From NCBI GenBank assembly GCA_047495785.1, contig JBLDXI010000030.1, positions 1,116,001-1,180,000 on the forward strand: a stretch of 64,000 bases of DNA, given 5' to 3'. Shown here one piece after another: positions 20,443-29,812 of this stretch (position 1 is the stretch's first letter; the number at the start of each line of letters is the position of its first letter). A program made the position numbers and the translations under genes. Origin of the DNA: Lepidodermella squamata (taxonomy: Eukaryota; Gastrotricha). The notes below the pieces were generated by a model. That model was given only the letters and a program-made list of their open reading frames with translations, was not told the origin of the DNA and made no database searches.

Positions 20443-20775
20443 CCTACGAAAAGTAAGGCGTCCAAAATGTTAAATGTGTAGTATCCCAATATTATACAAT
20501 ATGCTATTGTGAATATATATAATTTAACCGAATTCAGGTATTCAGGTATTCACTTAAATATCAAATTGAAATATTTATTATTAATAATAAGTTAATAATA
20601 ATGTTATAATAAGTTAGCTAATCACACTTGAGTCTTATTTGGGCAGGAGAAGTGCTGCAGGCGTGTAGTCAGGGTGTGCACATTGCGTTTATGTAGGTGT
20701 GTACGTAGACATGTGGTCAAGCAGTGGACATGGGTGCATACAAACAAACAAAGAAACAAACAAAGATTTCCACGA

Positions 20776-20843
20776 CACGAACGGCGACAGTACGGGGGTT
20801 CCCCCGGCACACGAACGGCGACAGTACGGGGGTTCCCCCGGCA
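20776..20843. repeat. two tandem 34-bp units at the element end
   Basis: Perfect duplication of a 34-bp unit beginning CACGAACGGCGACAG and ending GGGGGTTCCCCCGGCA, with a GGGGGTTCCCCC palindrome. The second copy ends exactly at the transposon/receptor junction. Confidence 0.9.
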
Positions 20844-21037
20844 TTGTGGCAGTCCTCATCACGGCCTACACTTGCTTGAGCCCAAGTGTTCCTGCTTCAC
20901 TAAAATCTCGTATTGTCAAGTTACACAAATCGCTGAGTATACCAATGCATCGGTTTATGGACCTGGCGATTGCTGGAGGGGCGGGCCTTGTTGTAATGAT
21001 AATTGATGCAGTTCTTTTCTCGCTGATGCTATCATAA
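20844..21037 (+). pseudogene. pLGIC gene 5, 3' part (rest of M3, loop, M4)
   Basis: Continues in frame from base 15855: M3 remainder VAVLITAYTC, loop SPSVPASLKSRIVKLHKS, then M4 with DLAIAGGAGLVVMIIDAV and the family ending FSLMLS and TAA at 21035-21037. It has no start of its own. Confidence 0.92.
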
Positions 21038-21560
21038 ATGCTACCACTCCTTCGACGCATTATAATGCTAACGAATGTCAAATTGCTGAACACAGAGAGC
21101 GAATTAGGGCTGCAGAACTGGAAAGGATAACGAAAATCGGCTTAAGGGTAACCTTTGGTCTCTGCCTCAGCTCACCGTTCGGACGGATTGAACTGGTAGG
21201 GATGATCCCTACCATCCCTAACGGTCTCTGACTGAATATGATTCATTAAAAATTTTGTAAAATCGGCTATTTGTGATAGTCTTGAAATTCAATGGAAGGA
21301 TTGAACAACAAAGCTTATGTCATTTCTTGAGTCCTGAGTCATTGATGAAATCAAAGCAGGGGACGCAGCTCGAATTGGATCCAATTTGCTGCGATTGAAA
21401 AAAATCTGAGCTCTATTGTTAGATTCGATCAAGGCGCGAAGTACGAGGGGAATGTACGCAAAGCATTAGGACAAAAGGACAAAAGGACAATATGATCTTT
21501 GTAAATCAAAAATAATTCAGTCAATTCAGAGCAGCATAAATAACTTTTATTTCAACCACG
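21038..21560. other. spacer between gene 5 and gene 6
   Basis: The part at about 21105-21240 (GCAGAACTGG...GGTCTCTGACTGA) resembles the interior of the MITE at 32170-32423. A lone GCGCGAAGTACGAGGGG at about 21435 resembles that family's terminal repeat. This looks like a rearranged MITE. No gene seen. Confidence 0.45.
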
Positions 21561-21632
21561 CAATCCATACCTACGATCATGGTGATTATAAATCCATTCG
21601 CATGAATATGCCGGAAGTTTGACATGATCATT
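21561..21632 (+). promoter_or_regulatory. shared promoter module of gene 6
   Basis: CAATCCATACCTACGATCAT (21561-21580) aligns with the ATCGAT block of genes 1 and 3. CCGGAAGTTTGACATGATC (from 21611) aligns with the gene 4 motif and contains the ETS consensus CCGGAAGT. Confidence 0.55.
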
Positions 21633-21661
21633 TCATTAGGCATACTTAGTCGCGATGGTCG

Positions 21662-22921
21662 ATGAGTCCTATTCATATTTTTAGACAGCAGTTTAATCCG
21701 ATTTTTGGCGCTGCAAAAGCCAACTACTCAAATAAGGATATAAACCTCATGAAATCACTATTCGTTTTGCTGATGGTGTTGAGGCTCGCTCCGAAGGCGA
21801 CTGCTTCATCAGCTGCTGCAAGGTTAGAGGCAAGATTCGCAGAATATTGTCCAGCAGTTCTATCGAAAAGCCTACCGATTGATCAAGCGCTCAGTTCCAA
21901 CAGCAGCCGCCCGGTTGTCGTCAACATCAGAATGGCTCTTCACCGTTTTGTGGGCATCGACGACGTAGAGCAAAAGCTGTCTGTTCTAGCTTATCTCTAT
22001 ATGCATTGGGCACTGCCATGCAAACCCCCGAAATGCACAGATTTGCTATCTGAAGCCGAGTGCAAGCAGCTTAATAATACTGAGCTGTTCTACCCCTCAC
22101 CTGCGTTCAACGTCTGGACTCCGATCATTTATCATTTGACTGCTTATGAGTCACCCGCGATCGGTCGCAAAATTAGTGACCTAATCTGGATTTATCCATT
22201 TTCAAGAAGTGCACTTTCTTATTTCATATTCGACCGATTCGATGTTTTCTGCACAACCTTCAGCTACCGGCAATTTCCTTTCGATACGCAATCCTGCAAT
22301 ATAGTATTTGAATCAGCCGATGAGATCACAGACGTTGCTTTTCGTCTAAAAACATTTGAAATCGATATGTCTGTCCGCGATACCTTTATCGTTGACACTG
22401 ATATATGGTCGGTTGTTGAGCCACTCGAGTATAGTAACCAACCATCTGTACAGGCAAACGGCGAATTCGTTGTAGACCGAATTATTATGACAATACGATT
22501 TCGCCGCAAGAGTGGCTACTACGTTTGCAATATCTTCGTGCCAACTATCACACTTTTCATCCTTCAAGTCGTTTCTTTGATTGCCGAGCCTGTGAACAGG
22601 GACCAATCAGCGTTTTGCGTGACAGTCGTTTTGTCTTACATTGTTTTTCTCACGTTGATTTTTGGCATGATGCCAAAAACTTCAGATCACGTTTATCTGG
22701 TGTATATAGTCGCAATCAAATTCATCGTAGCAGTCATAATCACAGGCTATACTTGCTTGAGTCCCAGTATTCCGGAGTCTTTGAAATCCCGTATTGTCAA
22801 GTTACACTATAAACACTTGGCTTTACCAATGCATCGGTTTCTCGACCTGGCGATTGCTGTTGCAGCAAGCTTCATTGTTATTATTATCGACACTGTTCTG
22901 TTTTCATTGATGCTATCATGA
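21662..22921 (+). CDS. pLGIC gene 6, intact
   Basis: The open frame has 419 codons, but the start at 21749 is preferred: MKSLFVLLMVLRLAPKATA is a proper signal peptide, and ATATAAACCTC before that ATG resembles the ATATAAACATC context of genes 4 and 10. This gives 390 aa. Cys-loop CTTFSYRQFPFDTQSC; M1 GYYVCNIFVPTITLF; NRDQ before M2; M3-M4 loop SPSIPESLKSRIVKLHYKH; M4; end FSLMLS. AATAAA at 23104-23109. Convergent with gene 7. Confidence 0.92.
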   Translation: MSPIHIFRQQFNPIFGAAKANYSNKDINLMKSLFVLLMVLRLAPKATASSAAARLEARFAEYCPAVLSKSLPIDQALSSNSSRPVVVNIRMALHRFVGIDDVEQKLSVLAYLYMHWALPCKPPKCTDLLSEAECKQLNNTELFYPSPAFNVWTPIIYHLTAYESPAIGRKISDLIWIYPFSRSALSYFIFDRFDVFCTTFSYRQFPFDTQSCNIVFESADEITDVAFRLKTFEIDMSVRDTFIVDTDIWSVVEPLEYSNQPSVQANGEFVVDRIIMTIRFRRKSGYYVCNIFVPTITLFILQVVSLIAEPVNRDQSAFCVTVVLSYIVFLTLIFGMMPKTSDHVYLVYIVAIKFIVAVIITGYTCLSPSIPESLKSRIVKLHYKHLALPMHRFLDLAIAVAASFIVIIIDTVLFSLMLS

Positions 22922-23540
22922 CTTTTGAAATCATGTTAATTGTTCTCGTGTCTCGCTTTGCAATTCCTATCCCATTTCAGGATCTTGTAATGCTATCGCC
23001 GCATAGGCAAACATGATGGCCGTTTTTTGCAATCGCTAATTCGCTAATTCGCTGAAATTAGCTAATCGTTACGAAATTGATGCATGTAGTTTTTATCGGC
23101 AATAATAAATTCAGTCTTATTAAATACTGAAATGCTCTGGTATCAAGAATATTTATTAGGTTGAGATCATCCATGTTGTAAAGTTGACAAAATACTGAAA
23201 GTTACGCCTGAAGGCCATTTCACTCTCCAGCTATCGCACAGCCAAGTTTGTTTTCTCGAAGTAGAAAAGTACCAAAAACGAAGAGCGAGCCAATTCTGTA
23301 TTAGGTATTAGAAAAAGCTAGTTCAGATTCAAAAATCACCTCAATTTTCAATTCGGCAATATTTTTTTCCACAGCCTAATGAAATTCTTTGCTGCACAAG
23401 CAAATTGAAATGGAAGCTTTGAAAAGTTTGAAAATAAAATGATATAAATGATTTTGTTGATGAAAAAATAGTGGGATTCATTTTAGGGATAATTTCTATC
23501 CATTATTATAGAAGCAGCACAGAAATTCACAGCTCCCAGA
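22922..23540. other. spacer between convergent genes 6 and 7
   Basis: Contains AATAAA for gene 6 (23104) and, on the minus strand, AATAAA at about 23152-23157 that could serve gene 7. No gene seen. Confidence 0.45.
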
Positions 23541-24704
23541 TCACGATAACATCAGTGAAAAAAGGACTGCGTCTATGATTATTACAATCAGGCCTGCTCC
23601 AACAGCCACAGTCAGGTCCAGAAAGCGATTCATTGAAACGCTTAGCGATTTGTGCAATTTAACGACCTTAGTCTTCATACAAGGGCTGAAGCAAGTATAA
23701 GCTGTGATTAGGATAGCTACGATAAATTTAGTAGCGACCATGTACACGAGATATACGTGATCTGAAGTCTTTGGCATCATGCCAAAAATCAACGTGAGAA
23801 ATACAACGTAAGATAGAACGACAGTTACGCAAAACGATGGTTGGTCTCTGTTCGCAGGTTCAGCGATTAAGGATACGACCTGAAGAAAGAACAGGGCTTT
23901 AGTCGGGACGAAGATGTTCCAGACGTAGTAGCCACTTTTGCGACGAAAACGAATGGTATTGTTAATCCGAGTTACACTGAAGTCGCCGTTGAGCTGGACT
24001 GAGATATAGCTGTCATATTCGAGTGGCTGGACAAGTGTCCAGATGTCAGTATCAACTATAAATGTATCTCGGGCTGACGAGTCAATATCGAAGGACGCGA
24101 TATGGTAAGCCACGTTCTCAGGATGTTCAGCTGATTCGAATGCTATCGAGCAAATTTGCGAATCGAAAGGAAATTTTCGGTAGCTGAACGACGTGCAGGA
24201 CAAGTCAAATCGTTCCATTGTCCCAAGGAAAACGAAGTTCGATTTGAGTGGATATACCCAAGCGCGATCTCTGTTCCTCTGAGTTAGGACAGGCGATTCA
24301 TACGCTGTCATGAGGACGATTTCCGGCGTCCAAATACGACTCGCAGGAACGTGGAAGTAAAGCCATTGTATGTTGTGTATTTTGCACTCAGCCTCCGATA
24401 GTAGATCGGTGCACTTTGGGACATCGCATGGTAAGCTCCAACCCATATCGAGCATTGCGAGCAGGGTAAGTTTCTGCTCCACGTCGTCGATGCCCACAAA
24501 TCGAACAAGCGATATCGTGACATTTACGAGTATCGGCTTGGTATTATTCGAATATATCAATTGATCGGCTGTTAGAGACATTGAGCGTAAGGCTGGACAG
24601 AAATCAGCGTATCTCGCCTCAACGTTTTCGGCAATAGAAAGAGCCGATACGACTGGATCAAATCGAGCCACGAGAAGAAGCAGGATAAAAGTCATTTCGA
24701 GCAT
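23541..24704 (-). CDS. pLGIC gene 7, intact
   Basis: 387 aa with signal peptide MLEMTFILLLLVARFDPVVSA. Cys-loop CTSFSYRKFPFDSQIC. Pre-M1 reads YYVWNIFVPTKALFF: Trp replaces the usual Cys (Tyr in gene 2) and a Lys sits inside the start of M1, which is unusual. The M3-M4 loop is the shortest of the set, FSPCMKTKVVKLHKSLS, lacking the SIPESL segment. Asp at -1' and Leu at 9' are retained. ACAGGAAATGT lies about 85 bp upstream. Confidence 0.92.
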   Translation of the reverse strand: MLEMTFILLLLVARFDPVVSALSIAENVEARYADFCPALRSMSLTADQLIYSNNTKPILVNVTISLVRFVGIDDVEQKLTLLAMLDMGWSLPCDVPKCTDLLSEAECKIHNIQWLYFHVPASRIWTPEIVLMTAYESPVLTQRNRDRAWVYPLKSNFVFLGTMERFDLSCTSFSYRKFPFDSQICSIAFESAEHPENVAYHIASFDIDSSARDTFIVDTDIWTLVQPLEYDSYISVQLNGDFSVTRINNTIRFRRKSGYYVWNIFVPTKALFFLQVVSLIAEPANRDQPSFCVTVVLSYVVFLTLIFGMMPKTSDHVYLVYMVATKFIVAILITAYTCFSPCMKTKVVKLHKSLSVSMNRFLDLTVAVGAGLIVIIIDAVLFSLMLS

Positions 24705-24782
24705 TGATTTTTTTATGTAGAAGCCTCAATGCCGCTTTGATCAGCCAATGTGAACACCCACATGCCGCCAGTCTGCGCTTCT

Positions 24783-24803
24783 GCACATTTCCTGTTAAAC
24801 ATG
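24783..24803 (-). promoter_or_regulatory. ACAGGAAATG motif of gene 7
   Basis: Minus strand TTTAACAGGAAATGTG about 85 bp before the ATG at 24704; same core and similar distance as in the other copies. Confidence 0.45.
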
Positions 24804-25257
24804 AGCACCTAGTGATAAACTGCAATACAGTGTTATTTCCGGAATAATAAAACAGCATCACATTTTGATTCATCAATGCCATATGATCATTCAGAATTTA
24901 GGCGCACGTATTTAGGTAAATACTGTTAAATTCTTGAAATTTGTATTGATATTGAAACAACAATACTCGAAGGTACTGCGATCATATTAGCTAGGTCATA
25001 ATTGTAGCCAACCTCTCGAGCCAAGCCATTGCTAAAAACACCCGCTGACCGAAAAATGGGGTAGAAATATATCCAGTTAGGATGAATTTCAGGTTAGTAA
25101 TGGAGCCAGGTATATTCATGGATTCGACCGGCCAGTCAGAGTGAATGGCTGAGTTTTTTTTAATATGAAATCCCTAGTGATGCCGCAGGACAGAACTAAT
25201 ATGACCCTGGAATTCAGCAAAAAATGATAGTTTGACACTTGACACGTTCGAGAGAAC

Positions 25258-26436
25258 TCATGATAACATCAGAGAGAAGAGAATTGTGTCAATGATTATT
25301 ATTGTTATAAATGCCGCTGAAGCAATCAGCAGGTCGAGAAGGCGATGCATGGGCAAGGCCATGGAGTTGTTCAACTTGAAAACGCGCGATTTCAGTGACG
25401 CTGGGATACTAGGACTCAAGCAAGTGTAGGCTGTGATGATGACTGCAACAATGAATTTAGCGGCGACCATGTAGACAAGGTATACATGGTCTGACGTTAT
25501 TGGAATCATGCCAAAGATTAGCGTGAGAAATACAACGTAAGAAAGCACGACAGTCACGCAAAACGCTGATTGGTCCCTGTTCACTGGTTCCGCGATCAAA
25601 GAAACGACTTGAAGGATGAAAAGCGTAATAGTTGGTACGAAGATGTTGCAGACGTAGTAGCCACTTTTGCGGCGAAATCGCATTGTCATGAAAATTCGAT
25701 TAAAAGAAAACACGTTGCCTTGTCTAGTACTATTATACCCGGTTAGCTCGACAAGGGACCATATGTCTGTGTCTACCATGAAGGTGTTACCAGTCGCTCC
25801 ATCGATATCAAATATTCCGAGGTGGAGCGATACTCGTTTGGGATGACCATCGCAATGAAAAATTATCGTGCAGTCTTGCGTGTCGAAGGGGAATTTTCGG
25901 TAGCTGAAATCAGTACATGAAACGTCTAATCGATCGAAAACGAAGAATGTCATTGCAAACGACGGTAGAAATGGACGGATTACTATATAATCACTTAATT
26001 TGTTACCAATAGCAGGCTTCTCGTATGCAGTCAAATGATAAATGTATGGAGTCCAGATATTCAGCGCAGGAACTGTGAAGAAGAGATCGGAAAGGTCGAG
26101 TGCCGCGCATTCTTCTTCAGATAGTAAATCTGTACATTTCGGTGTTTCACATGGCAGCCCCCACGTTATAGACACATACAGAAGCAAAGACAGCTTTTGC
26201 TCCACATCATTGATTCCTACAAAACGGTGGAGGCCCACATAGACCCTCACCCCAACCGGCCTGCTGCCGTTGGAATAAACTGCTTGCTCTGTCGGAAGGT
26301 TTTTTGAAAGAAACGCCGGACAACGTTCAGAGAATTTCACCTCTAACGTGGCAGTAGTGGTCAGACCACCTTCCATCGATGCAAGCTTCACCAACATCAA
26401 CAAAGCTAGAAGCAATTTCATGATATTTTTTACCAA
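25258..26436 (-). CDS. pLGIC gene 8, intact
   Basis: 392 aa from 26436; the inner Met at 26421 starts a cleaner signal peptide (MKLLLALLMLVKLASMEG). Belongs with gene 4: LEVKFSERCPAFLSKNLPTEQ, ELTGYNSTRQGN in loop C, and IPITSDHV after M2. Cys-loop CTDFSYRKFPFDTQDC, followed by an extra Cys (IIFHCDGHP) not seen in the other copies. M3-M4 loop SPSIPASLKSRVFKLNNS. TATTTCCTGTGATG lies about 45-60 bp upstream. Confidence 0.92.
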   Translation of the reverse strand: MVKNIMKLLLALLMLVKLASMEGGLTTTATLEVKFSERCPAFLSKNLPTEQAVYSNGSRPVGVRVYVGLHRFVGINDVEQKLSLLLYVSITWGLPCETPKCTDLLSEEECAALDLSDLFFTVPALNIWTPYIYHLTAYEKPAIGNKLSDYIVIRPFLPSFAMTFFVFDRLDVSCTDFSYRKFPFDTQDCTIIFHCDGHPKRVSLHLGIFDIDGATGNTFMVDTDIWSLVELTGYNSTRQGNVFSFNRIFMTMRFRRKSGYYVCNIFVPTITLFILQVVSLIAEPVNRDQSAFCVTVVLSYVVFLTLIFGMIPITSDHVYLVYMVAAKFIVAVIITAYTCLSPSIPASLKSRVFKLNNSMALPMHRLLDLLIASAAFITIIIIDTILFSLMLS

Positions 26437-26478
26437 AGTATTTTTATTCTATGCAGATGCAAAGAGCTGATCTACCTA

Positions 26479-26492
26479 GCTATTTCCTGTGA
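26479..26492 (-). promoter_or_regulatory. CACAGGAAATA motif of gene 8
   Basis: Minus-strand copy of the shared motif, about 50 bp upstream of the ATG at 26436. Confidence 0.45.
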
Positions 26493-27030
26493 TGTGTTTG
26501 TTTGAGCAGCGATATGTTAAGTATTAGCATTTAATGGAAATGTTTTCGGTTGAACTGCAGATCAATATTCTGCGAATAATCTCGTCCCCAAATTTCCAGC
26601 TGTCGGTATCTCAGCTGACTCGACCATCATGGTACCATCATCTATGGGCTGGCGAATTTATAATACCTCTCTTACCTCTTACTCGTATATTTACTCGAGA
26701 ATCTTGATGCGTGAAAGGATGAATATTCTCGAAATAAAACGACAGTTTTAGCCAATAAATTGTTTGTTTCGAAAACCGAAGGTGGTTTGGCGTGGGACTG
26801 CTTTCGAGGGCAATTTCGGTTTGAGATTATTCGTAGGCCTATCGTAGCCCAATGCAAATAGGTGTACTGTAGGTCCATGGAGATAATTGTCATAGGCCTA
26901 CCGTAGACCTAAAACTGCCCGACTGGGCCGATCGCTTCTATTGGAGATACTCTGGAGAGCGTGCATTCAAGGAAGTATACATCGTTTGATAAAATCATCC
27001 CTGACTGATCGCTTCTTTCGTGTTTTCTAA

Positions 27031-27378
27031 GTAGGGTTTTTTGGGATTTAATTTGAAATTAGCGTAATATGTCGAGAATATACAAATAGCTAGAAATATC
27101 GTAATTTGATTCAAATAATTGATTAATTAATTAATTAAAAATGTGTCTCCGGCGGGGGTTGAACCATCGAACATTGATGCATCAGCCCAACGCCTCGCCA
27201 ACTACGCCACCAGCGATCACATAAATGTTGTTGTTTTTCATGGTTTATAAATAACTTGCACTTTGGACTTGGTTGTTTTTGCGACGCCAAGTCCATATTT
27301 CATTTTCGAGATTTCTTGACATTGCAAAAAATCTCGACATTTTTACGCTAATTTCAAATTAAATCCTAAAGAACCCCA
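27031..27378. mobile_element. short TIR element containing a tRNA-like segment
   Basis: Inverted repeats of about 45 bp: GGATTTAATTTGAAATTAGC near 27043 and its complement GCTAATTTCAAATTAAATCC near 27346. The interior (27142-27220, minus) resembles a tRNA. No clear target duplication was found at the ends, so limits are approximate. Confidence 0.6.
27142..27220 (-). ncRNA. tRNA-like sequence (degenerate)
   Basis: Minus strand has a good A-box TGGCGTAGTTGG and a B-box-like GGTTCAACCCC at tRNA spacing. Acceptor and T stems do not pair properly (5' TCGCTGG against CGGAGAC), so it is a pseudogene or a SINE-like tRNA-derived head rather than a working tRNA. Confidence 0.4.
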
Positions 27379-27703
27379 AAACAGCAATTAAAATCACAGG
27401 GTCGATATTAGTCGAAAATCCGCCACTCCATGAATGGCAGAAAAAGTCGTATTTTTTTCGTGATATCACTGTGCAATTTTTTCATGACGATCAACCTCGC
27501 AAAAAAGTGGCACGCGCCGTCTACTATTTTGGGCATTTCTCGCACTTTGACAAAAATACTCCAATAACAGCAATAGAAACTCCAAATGACTGTATGAATC
27601 ATCGTTGACGATGAAAAAAATAGCCGCAAAACCCGTAAAAAATAATGCGAACCCAAAAAACTCTTAAACAGTGTGCACTTTTTTGTTCGGGTTGGGTATC
27701 AAT

Positions 27704-27880
27704 CACTCGAACCATACTTTCGCTGACGATTTCAATTTCGGAAGTACACGCCAAAGTGACGTGGATATAGCGGAGGAAAAAGCGACTCAGTGGGCACAGG
27801 CGCACCGGGTATCAATGGACCCGAAGAAGCGCTTCGGCACACAATTCAGCTACACACCCGCTTCAGATGTGGTAAGAGGA
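27704..27880 (+). pseudogene. reverse transcriptase fragment
   Basis: Within an open frame at 27671-28144 the segment FADDFNFGSTRQSDVD followed by ATQWAQAHRVSMDPKKRF fits the C and D motifs of non-LTR retrotransposon reverse transcriptases (catalytic FADD). The motifs before and after are missing, so only a short relic remains. The rest of the frame (about 27900-28144) shows no RT similarity. Confidence 0.5.
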
Positions 27881-28144
27881 AGGAAGCCAGTGAAGAAGGA
27901 GAAGAGCCTGTTATTTCGCAAAACTAGAAGCAAGAAGCGATTTCATTTTGTCTTTATGCTACGTGTGGTACTATACTGGTTTTTTACTGGATTTAGCTAT
28001 GTCTCGGGTGTAATTAGCTATGTTTCATATTATATATTATATTATTTAACAGAACGGGTAGTATTCGACTCCGATTATGTTGCGCTGGTTTATTCCCTTC
28101 ATTTGAAAATCCTGCGCACTAAAATCATGCAACCAAACCAATGA

Positions 28145-28380
28145 GACTTTGGATCCCCGGCGCTACGATAATAGCTTTGAATCAGTCTATTATCTTTAGG
28201 TTTATCAGATTGCACACATTTTTTCAAATCAAAAGCCAATCTACAATAAAATGGTAAGGGAACGATTGGAATGGTTTTGATCAGAAACAAAACTAAAAAC
28301 GATAATAATAAACGATAAAACATGAAACATCTACAACAATATTTGACCCTGAACGTTGCTGATTCAGATAGCACAATTTT
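28145..28380. other. relic of a Helitron-like terminus near gene 9
   Basis: GGATCCCCGGCGCTACGATAATAGC at about 28150 resembles the 3'-end region of the gene 5 insertion (TTCCCCCGGCGCTACTG). A similar stretch occurs at about 32465. Otherwise no feature; likely old element debris. Confidence 0.35.
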
Positions 28381-28517
28381 TATTTCTTAAGGTTTATTGA
28401 ATAGATAGTCGTTCACTGTAATCAATTATACAAACCATATAGCACATGGGATACGTTGTTGATTTAAAGGTTAGTGATGAATCAAGCCTTTCGAAAACGG
28501 GATGAGAATTTGAGAGT

Positions 28518-29723
28518 TCAAGATAGCATGCGAGAGAAAAGAACAGCATCAATAATCATTACACTAAGACCTGCCGCTCCAGCAATCGCTAGGTCCATAA
28601 ACCGATGCATTGTTAAAGTCAGCGATTTGTGGAACTTGACAACACGAGATTTTAGAGACTCAGGAATACTAGGACTCAAGCAAGTGTAAGCCGTGATTAT
28701 GACTGCCACGATAAATTTAGCGGCGACCATGTACACAAGGTAGACATGGTCTGAAGTTATTGGAATCATGCCAAAGACTAGCGTGAGAAATACAACGTAA
28801 GAAAGCACAACTGTCACGCAAAACGCTGATTGGTCCCTGTTCACGTGTTCGGCAATCAAAGAAACCACTTGAAGAACAAAAAGTGTTATAGTAGGCACGA
28901 AGATATTGCAGACGTAGTAGCCACTTTTGCGCCGGAATCGCGCTGTCAAATTTATTTGGTCAACAATGAACTTGCCGTTTCCATGCCATGATGGTTTGCT
29001 GACATTCTCAAGGGGCTCCACAAGCGACCATATATCCGTGTCCACGATGAAGGAGTTGCGCGCAGCTGTGTCGATTGCAAATTTTTGTAGATACAGCGCC
29101 ACGTCCCTGTTAGCATCAGCTGATTCGAATACTAAAGAGCAGGATTGGGTGTCGAACGGGAATTTTTTGTAACTGAATTCTGTGCAGGAAACATCGAACC
29201 GGTCAAACACGATATAATTTACTTCGCGTGGATAAAATGGATAGATCCAGACCTGATCGATGTTTCGGCGACCAAAAATAGGCGAATGAAATGCGGTGAA
29301 ATGATAGATCTCAGGCGTCCATATATCCAAAGCGGGAACCTTGAAATATAATTCATCACGGTGGGGCATATTGCACTCTGCTTCCGATAATAAATCTGTG
29401 CAATTCGGAGTTTCGCATGGAAGCGCCCAATGCATAGACAGCTGCGCGAGTAGAGACAACTTCTGCTCTACGTCATCGATACCGATGAAATGATGGAGAA
29501 GCATTTTGATATTCACGACAATCGGACGGCTGTTGTTGGTGTAAACCGCTTGATCCATCGGTAGACTTTTTGACAGAACTGCTGGACAGGATTCAGCGAA
29601 TCTCGCCTCAAACTTCCCAGCTGCTGATGACGCAGCTTCTACAGACGCCAGTCCAACCACCAAAAGCATAACTAAAAGGGATACCATGTGTATTTGATAC
29701 CGCGGGATTATACGCTGATGCAA
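28518..29723 (-). CDS. pLGIC gene 9, intact
   Basis: Frame of 401 codons from 29723; the Met at 29687 (MVSLLVMLLVVGLASVEA) is the likelier start because it begins the signal peptide, giving 389 aa. Closest visible relative is gene 12 (GKFEARFAESCPAVLSKSLP, FYPREVNYIVFDRFD). Cys-loop CTEFSYKKFPFDTQSC. The M1-M2 linker reads AEHVNRDQ. Chain end FSRMLS. AATAAA on this strand at 28398-28393, 120 bp after the stop. Confidence 0.92.
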   Translation of the reverse strand: MHQRIIPRYQIHMVSLLVMLLVVGLASVEAASSAAGKFEARFAESCPAVLSKSLPMDQAVYTNNSRPIVVNIKMLLHHFIGIDDVEQKLSLLAQLSMHWALPCETPNCTDLLSEAECNMPHRDELYFKVPALDIWTPEIYHFTAFHSPIFGRRNIDQVWIYPFYPREVNYIVFDRFDVSCTEFSYKKFPFDTQSCSLVFESADANRDVALYLQKFAIDTAARNSFIVDTDIWSLVEPLENVSKPSWHGNGKFIVDQINLTARFRRKSGYYVCNIFVPTITLFVLQVVSLIAEHVNRDQSAFCVTVVLSYVVFLTLVFGMIPITSDHVYLVYMVAAKFIVAVIITAYTCLSPSIPESLKSRVVKFHKSLTLTMHRFMDLAIAGAAGLSVMIIDAVLFSRMLS

Positions 29724-29798
29724 AGCTGAAATGAAGATACAGCCGAATACAACTCATCGATCACGTGTAACCCGTGAATTCGAATTTCCCGAATTCCG

Positions 29799-29812
29799 AA
29801 TTTCCTGTGAAG
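29799..29812 (-). promoter_or_regulatory. ACAGGAAATTCG motif of gene 9
   Basis: TCACAGGAAATTCGG on the minus strand about 115 bp before the preferred ATG. ATCGAT lies at about 29757, and CATTTCAGC lies nearer the start. Confidence 0.5.

Larger units (their letters stand above)
18434..20775. repeat. direct repeats flanking the helicase block
   Basis: A roughly 100-bp segment containing GCATACAAACAAACAAAG and ending TCCACGA occurs at about 18460-18560 and again at about 20690-20775. The first copy is followed at once by another element 3' end (TTGGCAACAGC), the second by the 34-bp 5'-end unit. A nested insertion of a related copy at CCACGA would explain this. Confidence 0.55.
15856..20843 (-). 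mobile_element. Helitron-like insertion, 4988 bp, with nested repeats
   Basis: The boundaries are set by the receptor frame. Read on the minus strand the element sits between host A and T without target duplication, starts TGCCGGGGGAACCCCCG, and ends GCTGTTGCCAA preceded by a GCAGC/GCTGC hairpin. A-T insertion, no duplication and a 3' hairpin are Helitron traits, though the canonical TC and CTRR ends are absent. The 5' end is two tandem 34-bp copies (20776-20843). The same 5' end occurs in the insertion in gene 14. It encodes STPR-like repeats and a PIF1-like helicase on this strand. Further copies of the 3' end at about 16862-16910 (inverted) and 18561-18605 (direct) show nesting. Confidence 0.7.

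Noticed and set aside
15855-20848. CATTG at both edges of the gene 5 insertion as a 5-bp target duplication
   Set aside because: The element's own last bases supply part of the match, and the same family's insertion in gene 14 shows no duplication; an A-T insertion without duplication explains both.
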